Positions 22,157-30,992 of a stretch of 64,000 nt of DNA are shown piece by piece. The stretch covers positions 2,232,001 through 2,296,000 of the forward strand of contig NZ_CP121682.1 in assembly GCF_029760955.1 (NCBI RefSeq), in the 5' to 3' direction. A model generated the notes under the pieces. It did no database searches. It was given only the letters and a program-made list of their open reading frames with translations, and was not told the origin of the DNA. The stretch's first letter is position 1, and the number at the start of each line of letters is the position of its first letter. The position numbers were made by a program, and so were the translations under genes. Source of the stretch: Streptomyces cathayae (GTDB lineage Bacteria > Actinomycetota > Actinomycetes > Streptomycetales > Streptomycetaceae).

Positions 22157-22420
22157 CCGGGTGACTCCTCGGCCGCGTGTGCTGTTGTGGGACGGTGCGC
22201 GTGTCTGGTCAAAGGGTATCCGGTCGCGGGGGGTGATGCCGTCCACCCGCTCACGGAGGGTGCCGCTGACCATCGTCGGGCGGATGCACGGGTACCGTGA
22301 TCACGGGCCGGTGGCCCTTCTTCCGTTCTTCCGTTCATCTGCTCTTCTGTTCTTTCCGTCGCCCCGCTTTTTCCGTTGCTTCCGTCGCCACGTTCGTACG
22401 AGCCCCCGAGGACGTCTGCC
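22157..22420. promoter_or_regulatory. Divergent intergenic region between rimP and the lipoprotein gene
   Basis: It must carry the promoter of the rimP operon (leftward) and of the lipoprotein gene (rightward). Its right half (22317-22390) is a long pyrimidine-rich tract on the + strand with repeated TTCCGTTC-like units, unlike the rest of the window. No promoter motif could be assigned. Confidence 0.4.
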
Positions 22421-23005
22421 GTGCCGTTCCCCCACGCTCCACGCGCCCGCTCGGGGCCGCGCAGGAGGAGCCTGTTCGCCGTCGCCTCCACGGCCCTGCT
22501 CGTGACGGGCTGTTCCACCGGGTCCGAGAAGCCCGAGGCCACCGCCGGCGGTCGTCCCTCGTCGGCCGAGCGGGTACGCGCGCGTGCGGCGGGCGACAGC
22601 AGGGAGCTGGCCGAGCGGTACGACGCCGTGATCGCTGCGCATGCCGGGCTCGCGCCACGGCTGCGTCCGCTGCGCGAGGAGGTCGTACGGCACGCGAAGG
22701 CCTTCGGGAGCACGGCGACGTCCACGGCGTCGCCGGGGGCGGCGGGGCCGCAGGCGTCGCCGGGGGCGCAGGGAGCTCAGGGGGCGCCGTCCCCCTCCGG
22801 GGCGCAGCGGCCCGCCTCGCCGTCGGCCTCCGTGCCCGCGACGGAGAAGGACGCCCTCGCCGGGCTCGCCGCCGCGGAGCGGGAGATCGCCGACCGGCGG
22901 CTGGAGGAACTGCTGGACGCGCCGGCCGAACTGGCCCGGCTGTTGGCCTCGGTGGCGGCGGCCGGGGCGGCCCACGTGTATCTGCTGACGAAGACGAAGG
23001 GGTGA
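22421..23005 (+). CDS. Putative lipoprotein, unknown function
   Basis: The protein has 194 residues from GTG 22421 with GAGG nine bases upstream. A basic n-region (ARSGPRRRS) precedes a hydrophobic stretch and the lipobox LVTGC (Cys at ~31), so it should be a membrane-anchored surface lipoprotein. The middle is Ala/Pro/Ser/Gly-rich. The flanks are helical (RELAERYDAVIAAH; EREIADRRLEELL). It ends three bases before the DUF4439 gene, so the two form an operon. I do not recognise an activity. Confidence 0.8.
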   Translation: MPFPHAPRARSGPRRRSLFAVASTALLVTGCSTGSEKPEATAGGRPSSAERVRARAAGDSRELAERYDAVIAAHAGLAPRLRPLREEVVRHAKAFGSTATSTASPGAAGPQASPGAQGAQGAPSPSGAQRPASPSASVPATEKDALAGLAAAEREIADRRLEELLDAPAELARLLASVAAAGAAHVYLLTKTKG

Positions 23006-23008
23006 CGG

Positions 23009-23473
23009 ATGAGCGAGGCGAAGGACCGGGAACTGCGGGCTCTCCAGGCGGCCCTGGCGGCGGAGCACGCGGCGGTGTACGGCTACGGGGCCGTTGGCGG
23101 GCGGATCGCGAAGGAGCTCCGTACGGACGCGCGCGCGGCGTACGACGCGCACCGCGCACGCCGGGACGCGCTGATGCGCGAGGTGAAGGACACGGGCGGC
23201 GAGCCGGTCGCGGCCGCCGCGGGCTACGCGCTGCCGTTCCCGGTACCGGACGCGGCCGCGGCGGTACGGCTCGCGGCGGAGCTGGAGAACCGGGTGGCCG
23301 GGGTGTACTCGGACCTGGTGCGCGCGAGCCGCGGTGAGCGGCGCCGGGCGGCGGCCGAGGCGCTGCGGGAGGCCGCGGTGCGGGCGGTGCGCTGGAGCGG
23401 GGAGAGCGTAGCCTTCCCTGGGCTCGCCGAGCGGGCCCACCCGGCCTCCGGGGCCCCGACGCCGGCGGCGTGA
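23009..23473 (+). CDS. DUF4439 ferritin-like domain protein
   Basis: The protein has 154 residues. It opens with LQAALAAEHAAVYGYGAVG, the first helix of the ferritin-like DUF4439 family. A second helical hairpin (LENRVAGVYSDL) follows. Ferritin-like bundles often bind a di-metal centre; the metal ligands cannot be confirmed by eye. It lies directly behind the lipoprotein gene. Its stop overlaps a GTG of the next frame. Confidence 0.85.
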   Translation: MSEAKDRELRALQAALAAEHAAVYGYGAVGGRIAKELRTDARAAYDAHRARRDALMREVKDTGGEPVAAAAGYALPFPVPDAAAAVRLAAELENRVAGVYSDLVRASRGERRRAAAEALREAAVRAVRWSGESVAFPGLAERAHPASGAPTPAA

Positions 23474-23535
23474 CGGGGCTGCGGGCCGAAAGCGGCGGCA
23501 GGCATCGCTCACAGCACGAAGGGAACTACTCGCGC

Positions 23536-24447
23536 ATGGTCTTCGAACCGCCGCAGCGCCTGGTGAGGGCGCTCGGTGAGACGGCTCCCGACGGTGCCCG
23601 GTGGCTGGAGGGGCTGCCCGAGGCGGTACGCGAGGCCGTCGCGGTGCGCGAGCTGACCGTGGAACGGGTGCAGGTGCCCGGGGGCCGCAGCAGTCTGGTG
23701 CTGCTGGTGCGGACGTCCGACGGCGGCCCCGCGGTGCTGAAGCTGGCTCCGGCCAGGGCCCGGCCGGAGAGTGAGTGGGCCGCGCTGGCCCACTGGAACG
23801 GTCTGGGCGCGGTCCGGTTGCTGGAGCCTTCCCCGCCCGCCGACGGCGCGCTGCTGCTGGAGCGGCTGCATCCGGATGTCTCGGTGCGGTCGCTGCCGGA
23901 GGCGAAGGCGCTGCTGGAGGCGGCCGGGACACTGCGGCGGCTGTGGGTCGAGCCGCCCTCCGGCGATGCCGCCCGTCCCTTCGAGACGGTGGCGGAGCGG
24001 ACCGGCCGGCAGGCCGAGGCCATGCGGGCGTCCGCCGCGGGCGACCCGGAGGTGGGACCGCTGGTGTCGGCGGCGCTGGCGGTACGCGAGGAGCTGCTGG
24101 CCGGACCGCCCGAGCACCGGCTGCTGCACGGCACGTTCCGGCAGAGCAAGGTGCTCGCCGGTGAGCGGATGCCGTGGCTGGCGGTGGGTCCGGACCCGCT
24201 GGTCGGGGAGTGCGCCTTCGACCTGGCCCGGCTGGTCCGCGACCGGGTGGAGGACCTCGTCGCCCAGACCTCCGGCGCGGCGACGACCCGCCGCCGGGTG
24301 AAGCGGCTCGCGGAGTCCCTGGAGGTCGATCAGGAACGTCTGCGCGGCTGGACGCTGTTCCGCGCGGTGGAGTCCGGCGTCCGCGCCCGCCGTGTGGGCC
24401 GCGGCCAGGACGCCGAACTCCTCCTGGAGTTCGCGACCTGGCTCTGA
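23536..24447 (+). CDS. Aminoglycoside/hydroxyurea phosphotransferase-like protein, probable pseudokinase
   Basis: The protein has 303 residues from ATG 23536, after GAAGGGA; an in-frame GTG at 23470 would overlap the previous stop. The overall pattern is that of the APH(6)/hydroxyurea kinase family, seen best in LLHGT ... WLAVGPDPLVGECAFDLA. The catalytic HGDLHxxN is HGTFRQSK and the usual IDPKP is VGPDP, so the base Asp, the Asn and the metal-binding Asp are all missing. A phosphotransfer activity is therefore unlikely. It may bind a ligand or partner. The ORF is otherwise intact and in operon-like order with two upstream genes. Confidence 0.8.
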   Translation: MVFEPPQRLVRALGETAPDGARWLEGLPEAVREAVAVRELTVERVQVPGGRSSLVLLVRTSDGGPAVLKLAPARARPESEWAALAHWNGLGAVRLLEPSPPADGALLLERLHPDVSVRSLPEAKALLEAAGTLRRLWVEPPSGDAARPFETVAERTGRQAEAMRASAAGDPEVGPLVSAALAVREELLAGPPEHRLLHGTFRQSKVLAGERMPWLAVGPDPLVGECAFDLARLVRDRVEDLVAQTSGAATTRRRVKRLAESLEVDQERLRGWTLFRAVESGVRARRVGRGQDAELLLEFATWL

Positions 24448-24474
24448 CCGCATGTCCGGCGCCCCGGACCCGCC

Positions 24475-24504
24475 GCCCCGCGCGGTGGTGGTTCCGCGCG
24501 GGGC
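24475..24504. terminator. Bidirectional hairpin between the pseudokinase gene and proS
   Basis: Perfect 11-bp G/C stem (24475-24485 with 24494-24504) with an 8-base loop, between two convergent stop codons. It can serve both strands. Confidence 0.8.
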
Positions 24505-24515
24505 CGCCGGACGGG

Positions 24516-26216
24516 TCAGGCGGTGAGGCGGGCGATGGCCTCGTCGACGGTGAGTTCCTCGCGTTCGCCGGTACGGCGGTCCTTCAGCTCGACGACGCCC
24601 TCGGCGGAGCGGCGGCCGGCGACCAGGATCTGCGGGACGCCGATCAGCTCGGAGTCGGTGAACTTCACGCCCGGGGAGACACCCGCGCGGTCGTCGACCA
24701 GGACGCGGACCCCGGCGGCGGCGAGCTTCTGGGAGACCTCGAGGGCGAGTTCGGTCTGCAGCGCCTTGCCGGCGGCGACCACGTGGACGTCGGCCGGGGC
24801 GACCTCCTCGGACCAGCACAGGCCCTTCTCGTCGGCGGTCTGCTCGGCGAGGGCCGCCACCGCGCGGGAGACGCCGATGCCGTAGGAGCCCATGGTGACG
24901 CGGACCGGCTTGCCGTTCTGTCCGAGGACGTCGAGCTTGAGGGCGTCGGCGTACTTGCGGCCCAGCTGGAAGATGTGGCCGATCTCGATGGCGCGGTCGA
25001 GCCTCAGGCCGGTGCCGCACTTCGGGCAGGGGTCGCCCTCGTCGACCACCACGACGTCCACGTACGCGTCGACCTCGAAGTCGCGCCCGGCGACCACGTT
25101 CTTGGCGTGGGTGTCGGCCTTGTTGGCGCCGGTGATCCAGGCGGTGCCCGGTGCCACCCGCGGGTCGGCGATGTAGCGGACCTTCTCCAGGCCCTGCGGG
25201 CCGACGTAGCCGCGGACCAGGTCGGGGCGGCCGACGAAGTCCTCGGCGGTCACGAGTTCGACGGGGGCCGGGGCGAAGTGCGCCTCGAGCTTGCCCATGT
25301 CGACCTCGCGGTCCCCGGGAACGCCCACGGCGACGATCTCGTCGCCGACCTTGACCAGCAGGTTCTTCAGCGTGGCCGAGGCGGGGACGCCGAGCGAGGC
25401 GGCGAGGGTCTCGATGGTGGGGGTGTCGGGCGTCGGGATGTCCTCGGCGGCCGGGACCGCGGAGCCGTCGACGGGCCGCACCTCGTAGGAGACCGCCTCG
25501 GTGTTGGCGGCGAAGTCGCAGTTCGGGCAGTCCGCGAAGACGTCCTCGCCCGCCTCGGCGGGGGCGAGGAACTCCTCGGACTTGGAGCCGCCCATCGCAC
25601 CGGCGGTGGCGGCGCAGATGCGGTAGTCGAGGCCGAGGCGCTCGAAGATCCGCTGGTACGCCTGGCGGTGCAGGGCGTACGACCGGGACAGCCCCTCGTC
25701 GTCGAGGTCGAAGGAGTAGGAGTCCTTCATCAGGAACTCGCGGCCGCGCAGGATGCCCGCGCGGGGGCGCGCCTCGTCGCGGTACTTGTTCTGGATCTGG
25801 TAGAGGATGACCGGCAGGTCCTTGTATGAGGACGCCTGGTCCTTCACCAGGAGGGTGAAGATCTCCTCGTGGGTGGGGCCGAGGAGGTAGTCGGCGCCCT
25901 TGCGGTCCTGGAGGCGGAACAGCTCGGGGCCGTACTCCTCCCAGCGGCCGGTCGCCTCGTAGGGTTCACGCGGCAGGATGGCGGGGAGCAGCACCTCCTG
26001 GGCGCCGATCGCGTCCATCTCCTCGCGGACGACGCGTTCGACGTTGGCGAGGACCTTCTTGCCGAGCGGCAGCCAGCTCCAGATGCCGGCGGCGGTGCGG
26101 CGCACATAGCCGGCCCGGACGAGGAGCTTGTGGCTGAGGACCTCGGCGTCCGCCGGGTCGTCGCGCAGCGTCTTCGCCATCAACTGGGACATGCGCTGGA
26201 CCGGTGCGTTCGCCAT
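24516..26216 (-). CDS. proS: Prolyl-tRNA synthetase
   Basis: The protein has 566 residues, the bacterial type with an editing insertion. It opens with the class II core ([21 protein letters not shown]). Motif 2 is near YRDEARPR. The INS editing domain (~220-400) is seen from [16 protein letters not shown]. The anticodon-binding domain closes the protein. It charges tRNA-Pro and clears mischarged Ala. The ATG start overlaps no neighbour. The upstream leader carries one copy of a dispersed palindromic repeat. Confidence 0.96.
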   Translation of the reverse strand: MANAPVQRMSQLMAKTLRDDPADAEVLSHKLLVRAGYVRRTAAGIWSWLPLGKKVLANVERVVREEMDAIGAQEVLLPAILPREPYEATGRWEEYGPELFRLQDRKGADYLLGPTHEEIFTLLVKDQASSYKDLPVILYQIQNKYRDEARPRAGILRGREFLMKDSYSFDLDDEGLSRSYALHRQAYQRIFERLGLDYRICAATAGAMGGSKSEEFLAPAEAGEDVFADCPNCDFAANTEAVSYEVRPVDGSAVPAAEDIPTPDTPTIETLAASLGVPASATLKNLLVKVGDEIVAVGVPGDREVDMGKLEAHFAPAPVELVTAEDFVGRPDLVRGYVGPQGLEKVRYIADPRVAPGTAWITGANKADTHAKNVVAGRDFEVDAYVDVVVVDEGDPCPKCGTGLRLDRAIEIGHIFQLGRKYADALKLDVLGQNGKPVRVTMGSYGIGVSRAVAALAEQTADEKGLCWSEEVAPADVHVVAAGKALQTELALEVSQKLAAAGVRVLVDDRAGVSPGVKFTDSELIGVPQILVAGRRSAEGVVELKDRRTGEREELTVDEAIARLTA

Positions 26217-26237
26217 GGTTCTCGTACTCCTGCTGCT

Positions 26238-26276
26238 GGGGGTCCCCCCGCTCGAGCGCGGTCGAGAGTGGGAGAG
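26238..26276. repeat. Dispersed imperfect palindromic repeat, copy upstream of proS
   Basis: GGGGGTCCCCCC followed by GCTCGAGCGCGGTCGAGAGTGGGA. Related copies lie at 26397-26475 (two partial copies fused), 26512-26552 and 26576-26610. Each can fold through CTCGA/TCGAG arms. A hairpin repeat like this is common in streptomycete intergenic DNA, as I recall it. Confidence 0.65.
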
Positions 26277-26328
26277 GGTGATGAGACAGGAGGTTAGCCG
26301 GGCGGGACGGGGCGGTGGAAATCGGTTA

Positions 26329-26655
26329 GGGCCTGTCCGGCGGAGCAGGTCGCAGGAAATCGACGGCGCCTGGTCAGCGCGGGTGAGCGGGGGCGATGGG
26401 GGTCCCTCCCGCTCATGGGGGTCCCTCCCGCTCGAGCGAAGTCGAGAGTGGGGGAGAAGTCGAGAGTGGGGGAGCGTGCAGCTGCAAGGCGGAGGAGGGC
26501 GTCGACGCGACGGGGGTCCCCCCTGCTCGAGCTCGTCGAGAGCTCGGGGGAGTCGGCAACCGACGACAACGCGGCTGGGGGTCCCCCCTGCTCGAAGAGC
26601 TTGAGGGAGGGCGTGCCGGCCCCCGCGTCTGCGGCATGATCCGCCGGACAGGCCC
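26329..26655. mobile_element. MITE-like element with 16-bp terminal inverted repeats and TA duplication
   Basis: Perfect inverted repeats GGGCCTGTCCGGCGGA (26329-26344) and its complement (26640-26655) bound a 327-bp segment. TA follows the same pattern on both sides (26327-26328 and 26656-26657), as for a TA target duplication. No transposase fits inside; the content is three palindromic repeat copies and spacer. Such ends with TA duplications occur in IS5-type and Tc1-like elements, so a non-autonomous relative is likely. The right end touches the stop codon of the GNAT gene. Confidence 0.7.
26397..26610. repeat. Cluster of palindromic repeats inside the MITE-like element
   Basis: Copies at 26397-26475 (with a partial duplication and repeated GTCGAGAGTGGGGGAG), 26512-26552 and 26576-26610 share GGGGGTCCCTCCC or GGGGGTCCCCCCTGCTCGA starts. 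They match the copy just outside the element at 26238. Confidence 0.65.
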
Positions 26656-27221
26656 TATGGGCGCCGGAGGGGCAGGGGTGCTCCCATGACGGCGTACGGC
26701 TTGGGGGCGCTGGGGAAGTGGACCCGGCGGGCGAGGTCCTCGTATCCCAGCGAGCGGTACAGGCCGCGGGCGGGGCTCTCGATGTCGATGGCGGAGAGGA
26801 TCGAGCGGGGTTCGTCGGCCCCGTCGGTGATCGTGGTGATCAGGGCGCGGCCGATGCCGTGCTTCTGGTGGCGCGGGTGGACGTGCAGTTCGGTGATGAC
26901 GAAGGAGTCGTCGAGCCAGTGGTCCCGGTCCTGGGCGCGCAGGTAGGGCTCGACGACGGTGGACCACCAGTGGGCTCGGTCGTTGGGCATGCCGTAGACG
27001 AAGCCGACGAGACGGCCGGCGCGGGTGGCGCCCAGGGCTCTGGCTCCGTGCAGGGTCATGTGGCGCAGCACGATCTGCCGGCGTACGGCCACCTCGTCGG
27101 GGCCGAGACCGAACGCCGCCGCCTGGACCGCCAGTGCCTCGTCGACGTGGGCGGTGAGGTCGAGGGGGCCGATCACGATGTCGTCGGGACGGGGGTGCCC
27201 GTGACCGGGAAAGCGCAGCAT
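26655..27221 (-). CDS. GNAT family N-acetyltransferase
   Basis: The protein has 188 residues from ATG 27221. The acetyl-CoA loop is present as HPRHQKHGIGRALI (R/QxxGxG/A type), after ITELHVHP. It transfers an acyl group from acyl-CoA to an unknown amine. No strong SD lies before the ATG; a GTG 27 bases upstream (27248) is an alternative. The stop TAG (26655-26657) is formed from the last base of the element's inverted repeat and the TA beside it, so the insertion probably reset the 3' end of this gene. Confidence 0.85.
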   Translation of the reverse strand: MLRFPGHGHPRPDDIVIGPLDLTAHVDEALAVQAAAFGLGPDEVAVRRQIVLRHMTLHGARALGATRAGRLVGFVYGMPNDRAHWWSTVVEPYLRAQDRDHWLDDSFVITELHVHPRHQKHGIGRALITTITDGADEPRSILSAIDIESPARGLYRSLGYEDLARRVHFPSAPKPYAVMGAPLPLRRP

Positions 27222-27318
27222 GCCGGGGAGACTACAGGGCGTCGGCACGGGCCGGGACTGCTCGGCGGAACGCACTTCGGGGCCGGGGCGCAGGGCGTGG
27301 GGCTCTGGGCGGCCCGGT

Positions 27319-28167
27319 TCAGAACAGGACGCTCATGAACGCGCCGACCTCCTGGAAACCCACCTTCCGGTAGGTCCGGCGCGCGGGGGCGTTGAAGTCG
27401 TTGACGTAGAGGCTGGCCACGGGGGCGATGTCGGCGAGGGCGTAGCGGAGCACGGCCGCCATGCCCGGGGCGGCCAGGCCCCTGCCGCGGTGCTCGGGGG
27501 CCACCCAGACGCCCTGGATCTGGCAGGTCCGGTCGGTGGCGGCGCCGATCTCGGCCTTGAAGACGACCTTGCCCTCGGCGTCGAAGCGGGCGAAGGCGCG
27601 TCCGGCGCCGACGAGTTCGGCGACCCTGGCCTGGTAGAGCAGCCCGCCGTCGCCCGCCAGGGGGGAGATCCCGACCTCCTCGGTGAACATCGCCACGCAG
27701 GCCGGCATGATCTTCTCCATCTCGTCCTTGCGGACGCGGCGGACGGAGGGGTCCGGGGCGATGGTGTCGGACAGCCGGTCGGTGACCATGAGGGGCTGGT
27801 GGGCGCGGACCTCCCTGGCGGGGCCCCACTGGGGTTCGAGCAGCCGCCACAGGTCGGCGGTGGGTGCCGCGGGGCCGACGACCGAGGAGCAGCGCCGGCC
27901 GGCCCGGCGGGCCCGGTCGGCGAAGGCGCGGACGGCCCGGGGGGTGGCGCAGATGGGGACCAGGTTGGCGCCGGCGTAGCAGAGGGAGGTGAGCATGCCG
28001 CCCTCGTACCAGCCCCACATCTCGCCGCCGAGCCGCCATGGGTCCAGGCCCGCGACCTGCACCCGGGAGGTCACGAAGGCGTTCGCCACCGGCTCGCGGT
28101 CGAGGACGGCGAGGGCGGCGTCCAGGTCACTCGGTTCGAGGACCCGGGAGGTGGTCTGCGTCAACAC
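27319..28167 (-). CDS. GNAT family N-acetyltransferase with DUF4081 N-terminal domain
   Basis: The protein has 282 residues from GTG 28167, or TTG 28164. The N-terminal half (REPVANAFVTSRVQ ... LCYAGANLVPI) matches the DUF4081 type. The C-terminal half is a GNAT with the acetyl-CoA loop APEHRGRGLAAPGM and the closing ASLYVNDFNAPARRTYRKVG. The family is conserved between ispG and proS in actinomycetes. The substrate is unknown. Confidence 0.87.
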   Translation of the reverse strand: MLTQTTSRVLEPSDLDAALAVLDREPVANAFVTSRVQVAGLDPWRLGGEMWGWYEGGMLTSLCYAGANLVPICATPRAVRAFADRARRAGRRCSSVVGPAAPTADLWRLLEPQWGPAREVRAHQPLMVTDRLSDTIAPDPSVRRVRKDEMEKIMPACVAMFTEEVGISPLAGDGGLLYQARVAELVGAGRAFARFDAEGKVVFKAEIGAATDRTCQIQGVWVAPEHRGRGLAAPGMAAVLRYALADIAPVASLYVNDFNAPARRTYRKVGFQEVGAFMSVLF

Positions 28168-28255
28168 GCGCGGGGGGCCTCACACATTTGGGTCTACTGG
28201 TTTCCGCACTGTACCTGCCGAATTTGTGTGCTGCCGCCCCGCGGTGGGGAAACGT

Positions 28256-28284
28256 TTCCCGCCCGGGGTCGCCCCGGGCGGGAA
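28256..28284 (-). terminator. Hairpin terminator after ispG
   Basis: Perfect 13-bp stem (28256-28268 with 28272-28284) and a 3-base loop, 18 bases past the ispG stop on the minus strand. Its left arm overlaps a separate 14-bp palindrome, GGGAAACGTTTCCC (28247-28260). Confidence 0.8.
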
Positions 28285-28301
28285 CGGGCTGACCGGCCGG
28301 G

Positions 28302-29459
28302 TCAGCCGGCGACCGAGATCTGGGGTTCGCCGGAGGCGATGCCGTCCTTCTCCATCTGCTCGGCGATCTTCAGGGCCTCCTCGATCAGCGTCTCCACGAT
28401 CTTCGACTCCGGCACCGTCTTGATCACCTCGCCCTTGACGAAGATCTGCCCCTTGCCGTTGCCCGAGGCCACCCCCAGATCCGCCTCCCGCGCCTCCCCC
28501 GGACCGTTGACCACACAGCCCATCACCGCCACCCGCAGCGGCACATCCATGCCCTCCAGCCCGGCGGTCACCTCGTCCGCCAGCTTGTACACATCCACCT
28601 GCGCCCGCCCGCACGACGGACACGAGACGATCTCCAGACCCCGCTGCCGCAGATTCAGCGACTCCAGGATCTGCAGCCCCACCTTGACCTCCTCGGCCGG
28701 CGGCGCCGACAGCGACACCCGGATGGTGTCCCCGATCCCCTCCGACAACAGCGCCCCGAAGGCCACCGCCGACTTGATCGTGCCCTGGAACGCCGGACCC
28801 GCCTCGGTCACCCCCAGATGCAGCGGGTAGTCGCACCGCGCCGCCAGCTGCCGGTAGGCCTCCACCATCACCACCGGGTCGTTGTGCTTGACCGAGATCT
28901 TGATGTCCCGGAAACCGTGCTCCTCGAACAGCGACGCCTCCCACAGCGCCGACTCCACCAGCGCCTCCGGGGTGGCCTTCCCGTACTTCCGCAGCAGCCG
29001 CCGGTCCAGCGACCCGGCGTTGACCCCGATCCGGATCGGCGTGCCGCGCTCGCCCGCCGCCCGCGCGATCTCCTTGACCTTGTCGTCGAACTGCTTGATG
29101 TTGCCCGGGTTCACCCGCACCGCCGCGCAGCCCGCCTCGATCGCGGCGAACACGTACTTCGGCTGGAAGTGGATGTCCGCGATCACCGGGATCTGCGACT
29201 TGCCCGCGATGACCGCCAGCGCGTCCGCGTCGTCCTGGGTGGGACAGGCCACCCGCACGATCTGACAGCCCGACGCCGTCAGCTCGGCGATCTGCTGCAG
29301 CGTCGCACCGATGTCGGAGGTACGGGTGGTGGTCATCGACTGCACCGACACCGGCGCGTCCCCGCCCACCGCCACCGACCCGACCTGGATCCTCCGGCTC
29401 TTACGGCGCGGGGCCAGGGTGATCGGAACGGACGGCATGCCGAGAGAAATCGCAGTCAT
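28302..29459 (-). CDS. ispG: 4-hydroxy-3-methylbut-2-enyl-diphosphate synthase (flavodoxin)
   Basis: The protein has 385 residues, the bacterial short form. The TIM-barrel part carries VQSMTTT and [11 protein letters not shown]. The Fe-S domain has its cluster cysteines in [11 protein letters not shown] and [11 protein letters not shown]. It reduces MEcPP to HMBPP in the MEP isoprenoid pathway using a [4Fe-4S] cluster. It lies downstream of dxr and the M50 protease but behind their terminator, so it has its own promoter in 29460-29580. Confidence 0.97.
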   Translation of the reverse strand: MTAISLGMPSVPITLAPRRKSRRIQVGSVAVGGDAPVSVQSMTTTRTSDIGATLQQIAELTASGCQIVRVACPTQDDADALAVIAGKSQIPVIADIHFQPKYVFAAIEAGCAAVRVNPGNIKQFDDKVKEIARAAGERGTPIRIGVNAGSLDRRLLRKYGKATPEALVESALWEASLFEEHGFRDIKISVKHNDPVVMVEAYRQLAARCDYPLHLGVTEAGPAFQGTIKSAVAFGALLSEGIGDTIRVSLSAPPAEEVKVGLQILESLNLRQRGLEIVSCPSCGRAQVDVYKLADEVTAGLEGMDVPLRVAVMGCVVNGPGEAREADLGVASGNGKGQIFVKGEVIKTVPESKIVETLIEEALKIAEQMEKDGIASGEPQISVAG

Positions 29460-29582
29460 CTGCTGTGCAACCCCAAGTCGTGGATCAAGGTCCGGCTCCC
29501 GGTGAGCAGCGGGCTCCGCGGTCCGAGATTACGGCACGAGCGTTGGCCCGAGCACATCCCGTCCGTAAACCCACTCAAAGGG

Positions 29583-29616
29583 CGATGGCCCGGAACGAAA
29601 GGGTTCCGGGCCATCG
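29583..29616 (-). terminator. Hairpin terminator after the M50 protease gene
   Basis: Perfect 14-bp stem (29583-29596 with 29603-29616) with a 6-base loop, about 70 bases past the stop on the minus strand. It separates dxr-M50 from ispG. Confidence 0.85.
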
Positions 29617-29687
29617 TGAACGGCGGGTGTCCGGCGGATTCGCACCCGGTGGCGGGGCGGGGGTCCGTACCGGTCCGGCCGGTCCGT

Positions 29688-30992
29688 CTAGGAGATCCGT
29701 ACCGGGTTCACCACGTCCGCGACGAGGACGAGGAGCGTGAAGCAGACGAAGATCCCGGCCACCACGTAGGCCACCGGCATCAGTTTCGCCACGTCGAACG
29801 GGCCCGGGTCGGGGCGGCGCAGCACCCTGGCGAGGTTGCGGCGCAGCGACTCCCACAGGGCGCCCGCGATGTGCCCGCCGTCGAGCGGGAGCAGCGGGAG
29901 CATGTTGAACAGGAACAGGGAGAGGTTGAAGCCCCCGAGCAGCATCACGAACATGGCCATCTGCTGTGAGGCGGGGATCTCGAGGGTGGCGATCTCACCG
30001 CCGACCCGGGCCGCCCCGACGACGCCCATCGGGGAGTCCGGCTCACGCGGACCGTCGCCGAAGGCCGCGTCCCACAGGGCGGGGACCTTGGACGGCAGGG
30101 CGGCGAGGGAGTCGACGGCGTCGCCGACCCGGTCGGTCATCCAGACCACGGACTCCCCGAAGTCCTGTTTGACGACGCCGGTGGCCGCGCTGAAGCCGAG
30201 GAAGCCGGCCTTGACGTACTCACCCTCGACGTAGACCCCGTCGGAGTCCTTCTTGGCGACCAGGTTGGTGGCGATCTCCGCCTGGAGGGCGACCTCCCGG
30301 CCGTCGCGGTCGACGACGATCGGCACGCTCCGGCCGGCGCTGTCCCGGATGAGGTCGGAGAGGACGCCCCAGTCGTCGGTGCGGACGCCGGCGAAGGAGA
30401 CGATCTTGTCACCGGCCTTCAGGCCGGCGGCCTCGGCCGGGGACCGGGGGTCGGACTTCTTGCACTCGTCGCGGTTCTCGCTCTGCGAGATGACGCAGGA
30501 GGAGACCGAGCTGACCGTCGTGGTCTGCTGCTGGATGCCGAAGCCCATCAGCACGGTGAGGAACAGCACCGCCGCGAGGATCAGGTTCATGAACGGGCCC
30601 GCGAACATCACGATGACCCGTTTCCACGGTTTACGTGTGTAGAACAGGCGTTTCTCGTCGCCGGGCTGCAGTTCCTCGAAGGCGGCGGAGCGGGCGTCCT
30701 CTATCATGCCGCGCCACGGCGAGGTGGAGCGGGCCTCCAGCCGTCCGTCGGCACCGGGCGGGAACATGCCGATCATGCGGATGTAGCCGCCGAACGGGAT
30801 CGCCTTGACGCCGTACTCGGTCTCGCCCTTGTTCCGGGACCAGAGGGTCGGGCCGAAGCCGACCATGTACTGGGGCACCCGGATGCCGAAGAGCTTGGCG
30901 GTGGAGAGGTGGCCCAGCTCGTGCCAGGCGATCGAGAGCAGCAGGCCGACCGCGAAGACGACTATGCCGAGGATGAACATCAGGGTCGTCAT
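29688..30992 (-). CDS. Site-2 protease, M50 family (RseP type)
   Basis: The protein has 434 residues from ATG 30992 with GGAGG upstream. The zinc site HELGH (H24, E25, H28) lies in the first membrane helix. PFGGYIRM follows, then a periplasmic PDZ domain ([15 protein letters not shown]) and a C-terminal helix with PLDGGH. It cuts membrane-bound substrates such as anti-sigma factors within the bilayer; the target here is unknown. Its start overlaps the dxr stop (ATGA), so the two are co-translated. The dxr-M50-ispG order is common in actinomycetes. Confidence 0.94.
   Translation of the reverse strand: MTTLMFILGIVVFAVGLLLSIAWHELGHLSTAKLFGIRVPQYMVGFGPTLWSRNKGETEYGVKAIPFGGYIRMIGMFPPGADGRLEARSTSPWRGMIEDARSAAFEELQPGDEKRLFYTRKPWKRVIVMFAGPFMNLILAAVLFLTVLMGFGIQQQTTTVSSVSSCVISQSENRDECKKSDPRSPAEAAGLKAGDKIVSFAGVRTDDWGVLSDLIRDSAGRSVPIVVDRDGREVALQAEIATNLVAKKDSDGVYVEGEYVKAGFLGFSAATGVVKQDFGESVVWMTDRVGDAVDSLAALPSKVPALWDAAFGDGPREPDSPMGVVGAARVGGEIATLEIPASQQMAMFVMLLGGFNLSLFLFNMLPLLPLDGGHIAGALWESLRRNLARVLRRPDPGPFDVAKLMPVAYVVAGIFVCFTLLVLVADVVNPVRIS

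Noticed and set aside
24448..24515. T-box or other leader for proS
   Set aside because: This gap is downstream of proS, and the true leader at 26217 on shows only palindromic repeats.
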